From positions 59,417,010 through 59,481,009 of the forward strand of contig CM055099.1 in assembly GCA_029204225.1 (NCBI GenBank): 64,000 nucleotides of DNA. The letters run 5' to 3'. This DNA is from Diphasiastrum complanatum. Taxonomy: Eukaryota; Streptophyta; Lycopodiopsida; Lycopodiales; Lycopodiaceae. Shown here piece by piece: positions 56,273-64,000 of the stretch. Under the pieces are notes generated by a model, which worked only from the letters and a program-made list of their open reading frames with translations, searched no databases and was not told the DNA's origin. Positions within the stretch are counted from its first letter, which is position 1. Every line of letters begins with the position of its first letter. The position numbers were made by a program, and so were the translations under genes.

Positions 56273-57354
56273 AAAAGTAGATATACAAGTCCTAATAGAT
56301 CCTATATTCAAGTTGAGCTTCCATTGCCATTACTAGGATCGAGATCAAGACGTAGATGTGCTAAACTGACAGGCAGGGCACATTACCACCATACTACAAG
56401 AAGATTGGAAATCAAGAAGATAGGGTAGCAAGCTGAAGTGAAATCAAAAGCTGCTAACATTTGGCTAATAGAATCTACTAACAGTGGATACAAAGATCCA
56501 TCAACCTAAAAATCTATATGGCACCTTCTCTGATATCTCCACTGGCTCATTGTCTCAGAATCCAAGTCACGAATGCCCTCAACAATACGAGTGATCACAT
56601 ATTCTTGTGATAGTTTGACATGTAAATGATATCTTTTAGCCATGATCAATGAGGCAAAATTTATCAATGTATTTTAGCACAACTACATATCAAGAAGCTT
56701 GAAATGGTCAGTATCAATCAACAATAAGATGGCAATTCAAATGCATCAATAGTTACATAAGATCCTTATGAAAATGCATGAACCATTTATCAAAATTCAA
56801 AATGATTATTCTAGTTTAAAAGTTTAAAATTTGCTTCATGAAGTGAGAAACTTATTTAAATTTGAATTTAGAATGTGATTGTGTGTGTTTATTTTTATAG
56901 CCCATTAGCCATGTATATACATTAGCCAAGTCACCCTAAACCTTGATTGAGGGTCATTAGAGCCTTAATGACTTGAAGTTGACAGAGTTGATGTTGCCCT
57001 GTTGCAGCCTCCAGATGGGCAAAACGGTCCTACAATGCCATTGTGAGGGCCAAAATGCACCTAGCAAATGTGGGCCTATGGGACCATATATTAACTTTCT
57101 ACTTCATGCCATATTGGTTTTGATTATTTTAAAGTTTTGAGCTTTCAAACATAAATTACGAACCTCTCGTATTCCAAAATTAAATATTTGAAAGTCCATT
57201 AATCTTTAAAAAACTTCTCTTTTCAACATTTGGTAATTCAAAATGTCAAATGAAAAGGCAACGAGGGCCAAAATGGCCCATGAAATTTAAAAGTTAACTC
57301 AATAAATGCCATTGTGCAATCATTAGGACCCTTTTGAACAATGGCCCTAATGAC
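56273..57354. other. Unassigned AT-rich DNA
   Basis: No recognisable gene. A weak inverted pair, GGGTCATTAGAGCC near 56950 and GGCCCTAATGACTG near 57341, might mark a decayed MITE. Confidence 0.3.
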
Positions 57355-57409
57355 TGCTTGAGGTAAGCCTATCATTGCTCTCCAACATGAAACCTCCATT
57401 TGTTGCCAT
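57355..57409 (-). pseudogene. Copia gag start fragment
   Basis: From ATG at 57409 the minus strand reads MATNGGFMLESNDRLTSS, the Copia gag start, and then stops matching. A related leader lies upstream (57410-57850, shared GCACTTAGCACTCACTTG). Confidence 0.8.
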
Positions 57410-57850
57410 GTTGCAATATTGATCAAACTTCTTCCAACCTATTCCAATGCACTTAGCACTCACTTGTATCTTCAACAAATAAATCAAGATGAAATCACAA
57501 ATATTCGGAACTACACAAATGCCTCTTTGTCTCACAACTAGTCAACAAGCACATAGAATTTGATAAAACTTCATCAACAAATAATCACTCAATAGAATGA
57601 ATCTTGAACCTAAAAGATCTTGAAAACATTCTTGAAAAGATTAAGAGTCGTTCCCACAAGAGATACTATTCAAACTTTGAGAACTCACAAGCATTCATAC
57701 TATTGAAAGAATCAAGATCTATATGCAAAAATAGCAATCTTGATCTAGATTCTAGAAGAATGTACTTTCCTACAACATATGGAGCTTTTGAGTCAATACA
57801 CAACCACAAAGAATGAAATCATACTATTATGACTTACTTGACCTAAAACA
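57410..57850 (-). other. Copia leader fragment
   Basis: Related by eye to the young Copia leader at 37031 onward. A 70-codon plus-strand frame inside it is a by-product. Confidence 0.55.
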
Positions 57851-58342
57851 CTCTCTCTATACATGATAGAGCGTAAGAGGAACCGCCTCGATGTCTCCTG
57901 TTGTGGAGGTTGCGGCGATGACAATGATCTGCCTTAGGTGGTCATGAGTTCAGCACGTCATTGTAGCACATCTCATCATGGGGACTCCTTACTTCGAGAG
58001 ACACTGACCCAGGAGGCAACACGTAGGGCACATGATACTGCGACTCCTGCATCTATCACACTTGAGTTTCTCAGAGCATATTTATATCCTATTCCAATCA
58101 ATACAGCTTGCAACAAGTCATTTTTCTTGATGAGCATTGCAAGGCTTATTTCTTTAAGGCCAATAGTCTAGATCTATTACTATATTCATAAATGGTCTAG
58201 AGAGTAACCCAAGCTTCTATAATTGGGTTACAAGTTCCAACCTCTCTACACAACTCATTTGCCACATCCATTTCGATGGCACGTAGAGCTCAGTGACTCA
58301 TCCTCCACTCCAAGCAAAATATACATCATGTATGAGCTCAAT
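57851..58342. other. Unassigned DNA before LTR family C
   Basis: A 77-codon plus frame (57938-58171) has no recognisable domain. Nothing else is supported. Confidence 0.3.
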
Positions 58343-59168
58343 TGTTAGCAACTTTGCTAGCACAGAGAAAATAAAAAGAAAGCAATAAAAACTTTGTGGC
58401 ATGTGTTTTGTGAGTCCACGTATGAGTATATGTCAATAAACTTCAACCATGGCATGTGTTTTGTAAGCCCATGAGTAGAAGCTTAAATAATAATAAAATA
58501 GCTTAAACTTAGATTTAGAACTTAGACTTAGGAAACTTAAGATTAGAAATATTTTATCTTAAGTTTTTCTAACTTAAAAGTTTTTCTAACTTAAGAAACT
58601 TTGAAGTTCTAAATCCTAAGTTAGAAGTTCTAGAAAGGCTAGAAACAGATTAGTCCCATAAGTTAGTAGATACTTATGGAAGACCCTCCTTGCCATAAAA
58701 GGAGATGTATTTGCATTGTAAATAACACTTTGAGATTATGCAAAATTGCTCTCTATTGAGATTATCATTCTATTTCTTTGTGTTCCCATTGGAAGGTGCA
58801 TAGCTTGAGGGAAGGTGCTCGGGCCTCCTCTTGCCTCCTTTCATTGGCTTATTGTGGCATGTTTTTATTGGTTTATTTAGTTATCCACAACTTATCGTTC
58901 AAACCCTCTGGGTGTTAATCTAGGTCTTAGTTTAGCAATATTGCTAGTTGGGTTTGCCTTATCAAGGATTTTTATTGTTGTTTCTAATCAGCTTTATTTC
59001 CGTTTTGGGCATAGTTGGGTAAGCCTTAGTGCTCTCATCCCTGTTGATTCTTTTCGTATTTCCGTCGAAGCTTGTTGTAGAAACTTAAAAAGTGGACGAA
59101 TCTCTACATCCCTATACTACACCCGTAAGTAGATCTAGCCACCGCACATACTAGAAATACTTCCAACA
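58343..59168 (+). mobile_element. LTR family C, right copy (5' LTR)
   Basis: 826 bp, starting TGTTAGCAAC and ending ACTTCCAACA, followed by a primer site. TATA-like CCATAAAAGG at 58693-58702. The dyad at 58508-58620 lies just upstream of the TATA, in U3; a 17-bp AAGTTTTTCTAACTTAA unit is tandemly doubled in it. Confidence 0.85.
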
Positions 59169-59169
59169 T

Positions 59170-59183
59170 TGGCGTTGTTGCGG
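59170..59183 (+). other. Gypsy primer-binding site
   Basis: TGGCGTTGTTGCGG, one base after the LTR. It resembles the TGGCGCCGTTGCC site (tRNA-Asp) used by some plant Gypsy elements. Confidence 0.6.
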
Positions 59184-59775
59184 CTTTTTAAGTATTTTTA
59201 CCTAGCTTCTTCTCCTTTTTGTTTTCTTGCTTCCGTGTTGTATATTTGCTTGTTTGCCTATCTCTATCTACCAACAAACAGCACGAGTTGTCTCTCCAGG
59301 TCCTACACTAGATGAGCTGCGGAGCAACTTATCAAGCCGGGGGGAAACAACAAAAGTGTCAACTTGGGCATTTTCTTCAAAAGAAGTGACCCAAGTGACC
59401 TTTTTCCAAACCAAACAGGTATATCAGAATTCGCCAGCCTGTCTGCAACCCTAACAGACCTTGATCTTTCATTTTATCACCTCCACGAATTTTGACCACG
59501 ATCAGATTATGAGAAAATAGCCTGATATACTGGCCAAATCCCTTATTTTTCACCCAAATCTTTGTCCTAGAATTTGCCAGCTTCACTGAGGCTAGATCTC
59601 ATCAAAATCAGTCCTCTAATAGCTCCGCGAATTCTATCTCAGAGATTTTGCCAGTTTATTGTCAAAAAATCACATTTTTTCTCATATTCCCTATCTGCAG
59701 TCAAACCTCTATGTTAGAATTCGCCATCCAGCCTAAGAATTCGTTCTCAAAGAGTATGATTTCCCTGTCTTACCC
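59184..59775 (+). other. Leader of the right family C element
   Basis: Untranslated text with several GAATTCGCC and GCGAATTCT motifs shared, inverted, with 55430-55720. Gag and protease are absent: the sequence goes straight to the protease-RT spacer. Confidence 0.6.
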
Positions 59776-61330
59776 GTGAATGTCACCATTGATTCAATAG
59801 GTAAACTCAAGCCTGCACGCATCCATGACGAAGGGTCCTCAACCACCAACTCAGTTTTTGAGCCATACCAGTCCAGCCACGAAAAAGATCATTATGTTAA
59901 ATCTACTGATATCATAAACTGGAGTCACAGTCTAGCTACCATTGATTGTGTGAATGCCGATTATTGTGCTCAGCATCAGGATTATTGTACCTCTCCACTC
60001 CCGATCGATCACGGCCAGTTACATGATCTGAATACACCTATCATTAATATCAATTTTTTTGATATTCTTCCACACCATGACGAGCTACTAAATGTTGCAT
60101 GGCTACCTACTAATGAATCAAATGATTTATTCATCGATGACAAGAATGTCTTACGAATTTAGAATTGTCCAAAAAATTTGAACATTTTTGATATTCAGAT
60201 CCTAAATTATATGGAGGCCGTCCCACTTACGACCTATCCGCAACATGCGTCCAAGGTGGAACCAGTTGCCAAGGTTGCAATTGAAAAGCCTGAGACAAAA
60301 TTATACCGTCCCAAATGCCCACACTATCCATGGGATCTCTGTGAGAAGGAGACCATCTTTCAAATTGATGATGAGATCCTCCATGATGTACCAACCATTC
60401 CTCATCCACACACCTCTCCACCACCAAAGCCTCAACCACGTGGTCATAGTATGAAAGAGAAAATAAAAAAACCGCTTCAAATTCAACCGCTGGGTGACCT
60501 CACAATTGTTAGGCAAGTTTCTGAGATTGCCTCTGTTCCTACACAGGCCCCCAAACATTCCCAATCACCATCCCGACAAGAAAAAGACAAGGCCCCCCTC
60601 GAATCTCCAGCCCATGATGCTCCTGCATACTTTAAGGACTATACGATCGAGGATGTTACAATCCAATTACCCCAAGCTCAACGTGAGCCAACTGGTAATT
60701 CACCCTATGAAGGCCGTGCACAAACTATAACACTTTCTTTGAGTGAGCCAAATGAAACCAACGAAGATCTTGTCCACGTCGGAGCTCATCTCAATTGCGA
60801 AAAACGCAGACGACTTGAAAAGCTCCTTCGAAAATATCGCCATGTCTTTGCCTGGACCTATAAAGACATGAAAGGTGTCTCACCCCAAGTAGCTATGCAT
60901 CGTATCTTGCTTAAACCGGGTGCGAGGCCCACTGCTAGTCGTCCATACAGATGCAATCCCATCTATAAGGCCAAGATCAAAGAAGAATTACAACACCTCT
61001 TAGATGCAGGATTTATCTATGAAATCGAACATACTGAGTGGGTCTCCCCAATTGTTATTGTTCCAAGAAAAATGGAAAACTTCGAAAATCAACATAAAAC
61101 CGCTTTTGACACAAAATGGGGAGCCTTCTACTGGAAAGTCATGCCCTTTGGTCTCTGCAATGCTCCTAGCACCTTCCAACATGTTATGCAACGGCCTTTT
61201 TCAACAGATGGGCGATACCTTAGAGGTTTACTTGGACAATTTAGGAGCACATTCCGAAGAAACACACCATTTGTCTATGCTCAAATTTTTTTTTATCCAA
61301 TGTCAACGCTTCGGCATCTCTCTTAATCCT
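59776..61330 (+). pseudogene. Gypsy spacer and RT with internal deletion
   Basis: The frame 59776-60162 is the protease-RT spacer (INWSHSLATIDC). The frame 60178-61326 continues with a proline-rich linker, DYTIEDVTIQLPQAQREP, RHVFAWTYKDMKG, SRPYRCNPIYKAKIKEELQ and EWVSPIVIVPRK. It then jumps to QHKTAFDTKWGAFYWKVM and FGLCNAPSTFQHVMQ. Compared with the split Gypsy at 39.5 kb, about 60 RT residues are missing at this jump (about 61076), including the FLDGFSGYNQ segment with a catalytic Asp. A frameshift after 61200 leads to the YLDNLGAHSEE region, where the second Asp of the YLDD box is Asn. Inactive. Confidence 0.85.
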
Positions 61331-61920
61331 GAAAAATGCCAGATTTGGATAGCCCATGGTATTGTGTTAGGACATATTATTTCACAAAATGGCATTGCCA
61401 CTTACCCTGAAGAGATCCTTATCATTCAAAACCTACCGGAACCGCGTACGATATGTGAAGTTTACTCTTTCCTTGGCCATGCCAACTACTATCGATGCTC
61501 TATTTTCGATTTTGCTAACAAATTACACTTAATCTACAAAGTAGTTGTAGTGCCCAAATGGACGGATGAACAACGCGTCGCATTTAATCATCTCAAAGAA
61601 GCCCTTACCAATGCACCCATCCTCCGGGCTCCTAATTATTCTAAAGAATTCCATGTGCATACCGATGCATCCAAGTATGCCATTGGAGCAGTGCTCACCC
61701 AACCGGGAGAATTCAAAAAGGACTACCTAATCCGTTTTCTTAGTCGACAATTGATACTGCTGAAGTCAATTATACCACTACCACTGTTGTATCTCATCAA
61801 CAAGACTTGCACCACAGGCCGTATTACTAGATGAATCCTATTACTGCGAGAATTTGAGTTTAGGATCGTGGTTCGTAAGGGAGTTCAACATTTTGTAGCA
61901 GACCACCTATCCTGAATCCC
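61200..61920 (+). pseudogene. Gypsy RT end and RNase H
   Basis: The frame 61004-61834 contains the RT thumb (LNPEKCQIWIAHGIVLGHII, EVYSFLGHANYYR) and RNase H start (KEFHVHTDASKYAIGAVLTQ), then a deletion of roughly 40 residues before LLYLINKTCTTGRITR, which removes the central RNase H motif. A stop follows, and the RNase H end (RIVVRKGVQHFVADHLS) runs to about 61916. Confidence 0.8.
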
Positions 61921-61924
61921 TAAC

Positions 61925-63297
61925 CTTCCTACCCTTGATCAAGGCGTCAACGATGATTTACCAGATGCAATCCTTTTCCAAGTTGACTCTACACCTGTAT
62001 GGGCTAAGGAAATTACAGGAAATATTTAACTTCAAGGTAGATGGATCCTTCCTTCTCTAAACATGAGCAACGTGCATTGGTCCTCAAAACTAAACCTTAT
62101 ATGTTAACTGCAGGACAACTCTACAAGCAAGGGTTAGATGGAATTATCCGACGATGTCTTACTGAAGGTGAAATACCCTCTGTAATTTCTCTCACTCATG
62201 AAGGTATTGGTGCATGCCATTTCTCTTCTGAAACAACTGCTAAGAAAATTCTCTTGGCCGGTTTTTGGTGGCCGACACTCTTCAAGGATATGCACAATTA
62301 CGCTAGAGCTTGTGATGTCTGCCAATCCACAAAACGCTTTCAAAAGACAGACTACATGCCTTTGCACCTTGTAACCATTGATTAAGCTTTCCAGAAATGG
62401 GGCATTGATTATGTCGAACCTATTAGTCCTGCTGCTCGACACACAATCTTGTTACATCATAGTAGCTACAGACTATTGCACCAAATGGGCTAAAGCAAGA
62501 GCTGTTCGCAATGCTGACGCTCGTTCTACTACAAAATTTCTCTATGAATAGATTATCGTTCGTTTCAGCTATCCTCTAGAGCTTATTAGTGATAGGGGTA
62601 CACATTTCCTTAACTCTGTCATAGTAGATCTCCTTTCAAAATTTTTTGTGGTACATCGCAAAAGTTCCCCATACTATCCATGAGGCAATGGCTGAGAAGA
62701 ATCCACCAATAAAATCCTATGTGGAATTCTCACCAAAACCATTGAATCCAGCCGATCTGATTGGGAACTCAAACTCCATGCTGCTCTCTGGGCTTATCGC
62801 ACCACCCCGAAGCGAGCTACATGCTTAACCCCTTTCTAGCTAACATATGGCCAAGAAGCCATTATGCTTGTGGAATTCCATATCCCCTCCCTTCGAGTGG
62901 CCTATAACCTTGAGCTTGATACTCACCAGAATCTAGCAAACAAGTTTTTCCATCTGGAGCAACTCTGTGAAACACAACGGATCAGCATCCATGCTCAACA
63001 AGTCCACAAATGACGACAAAAAGCATGGCATGATCGATCATTGAAACTTAGAGACTTCTAGGTTGGAGATAAAGTCCTACTATACCAGGCAAAAGCCTTC
63101 AAAGGCAAACTAAAATTTTCTGGCCAAGGACCTTATGTCATCAAAAAAATCTTTGCCTCTGGATATGTACAACTCCAAACCCTTCAAGGCGATATCCTCG
63201 ACAATGTGGTCAATGGGAGTCGACTGAGAAAGTACAATGAACCCTGTTGTTGCCTTAATCCACATTTGAGATACAAAAATCTCTTCAAAGCAAAATA
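61925..63297 (+). pseudogene. Gypsy integrase, broken
   Basis: Order: ALVLKTKPYMLTAGQLYKQ and the zinc domain THEGIGACHFSS ... CDVCQS (62041-62385), the core WGIDYVEPISPAAR (Asp, about 62400) with a frameshift in its first third, LELISDRGTHFLNSV (Asp, about 62590), a Glu-containing ESTNKIL preceded by two stops (about 62700), WELKLHAALWAYRTTPK, and a complete C-terminal part GDKVLLYQAKAFKGKLKFSG to SRLRKYNEP. It ends with a stop at about 63297. No 3' LTR follows. Confidence 0.85.
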
Positions 63298-63452
63298 GTT
63301 CTTCAAAAGATGTCATGAGAGCATAAATGGAACTTTTTCATTTTGTGATTGCTCCTCCTTAATCTTGCTTGGTTTCTCTTGGATCATAACAATAAAATTG
63401 AACCTATCCAAAGTTTCAAACAAAATGCTTTCCAAGGACATGAAATGAATCC
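63298..63452. other. Junction spacer
   Basis: Short unassigned stretch between the Gypsy integrase end and the chimeric gag repeat; homology with 16.8 kb starts at 63453. Confidence 0.4.
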
Positions 63453-64000
63453 AAGTGACATTTATCTTTGCATCTTGAACCAAAAAATTCACTTCCAAAT
63501 GAAAAACTTCAAAAGGTTTGAAATGTGTGGTGATGGACTTTTGTAGACAAATCTTGTAAGTCCTTGTGAGACTCCAAGTCTAATGCGTCTTTCCACAAAG
63601 GAAACACCTTTCCTTGGATTTGTCCTTCTTGCCTTTGCACTTCGAACTTGAATCTCCATCCTTCACCTCAGCCCCCTTTATTTGGTTCTCCTTGGATGGA
63701 TTGGTCTTCATTTTGTAGCATCTTGAGACAAAATTATATCTCTTGCCACAAAGGTTGCATTTAGGATCCTTACTTGCCTCCAATAGGTTGCCACCTATTG
63801 ATGCCATGATGAGGAAGTAAAACCTTGTGATATGACTTTTCAAAATGTAATTTGCGACTCTCAAGAAACTAGATTTGAACACATTCAACAATGTAGAAGG
63901 ATCTACACAAGATCTAGACCACAAATTTTGAATCATATCTCTTTTCAACCTAGTCAAATGGAAACAAAGATTCGCTTTGATCACTAAGACAAAAGCACTC
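63453..64000 (-). pseudogene. Chimeric gag relic with zinc knuckles, copy 2 (runs off the window)
   Basis: Matches 16791-17338 nearly base for base (constant offset 46662). From ATG at 63807 it reads MASIGGNLLEASKDPKCNLC. In this copy the first knuckle has lost its His (CNLCGKRYNFVSRC) and the second is truncated by a stop after CFLCGKTH. The leader continues past the window end. Both copies share the same gag-core deletion. Confidence 0.7.

Overview
The window is land-plant nuclear DNA from a large, repeat-rich genome. Nearly every recognisable coding region is an LTR-retrotransposon piece (Ty1/Copia or Ty3/Gypsy). Several Copia primer-binding sites match plant initiator-methionine tRNA, there is about 1.1 kb of degenerate plant-type telomere repeat (CCCTAAA), and one small secreted-peptide gene looks plant-specific. 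I cannot decide from sequence alone whether the plant is a fern, lycophyte, gymnosperm or angiosperm. There are no bacterial operons and no CRISPR. Most coding regions carry stops or frameshifts and are annotated as pseudogenes.

Layout. 1-7 kb: sparse DNA with a WD40-repeat fragment, a tandem pair of tRNA-derived SINE-like units with three target-site copies, a MITE-like element and diverged tandem duplications. 7-12 kb: an orphan Copia 5' end (LTR, primer site, leader), a 0.4-kb tandem duplication and two unrecognised reading frames. 12-16 kb: a deleted minus-strand Copia whose broken integrase abuts a C-rich telomere-like array; a G-rich array of opposite polarity lies at 16.0-16.1 kb, with a possible LINE ORF1 relic between them. 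16-25 kb: minus-strand Gypsy and Copia relics, LTR family B, and a degenerate coiled-coil coding block. 25-29.7 kb: a plus-strand Copia with LTR, gag, protease, integrase and the start of RT. 29.7-41.6 kb: a plus-strand Gypsy element split by a young, nearly intact minus-strand Copia (32427-38857) with 5-bp target duplications and 99.2% identical LTRs. 42-47.4 kb: a truncated Copia 5' end and a gag-less Gypsy polymerase. 48.8-49.6 kb: the one convincing host gene, a 138-residue secreted precursor with an SGPS core like the IDA/PIP signalling peptides. 51.5-63.3 kb: two inverted Gypsy-family elements sharing an approximately 0.8-kb LTR; the left carries long unidentified coiled-coil and proline-rich frames but no pol, the right carries pol but no gag. 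63.45-64 kb: a second copy of the chimeric gag relic seen at 16.8-17.3 kb.

The elements are nested and truncated copies, so there is no joint pathway. The points most worth a second look are the SGPS peptide gene and its duplicated upstream module, the CACACGTGTG-type palindrome recurring in several Copia LTR families, the pol-less element with an unknown large protein, the telomere-like arrays of opposite polarity, and the SINE pair with three identical target-site copies.
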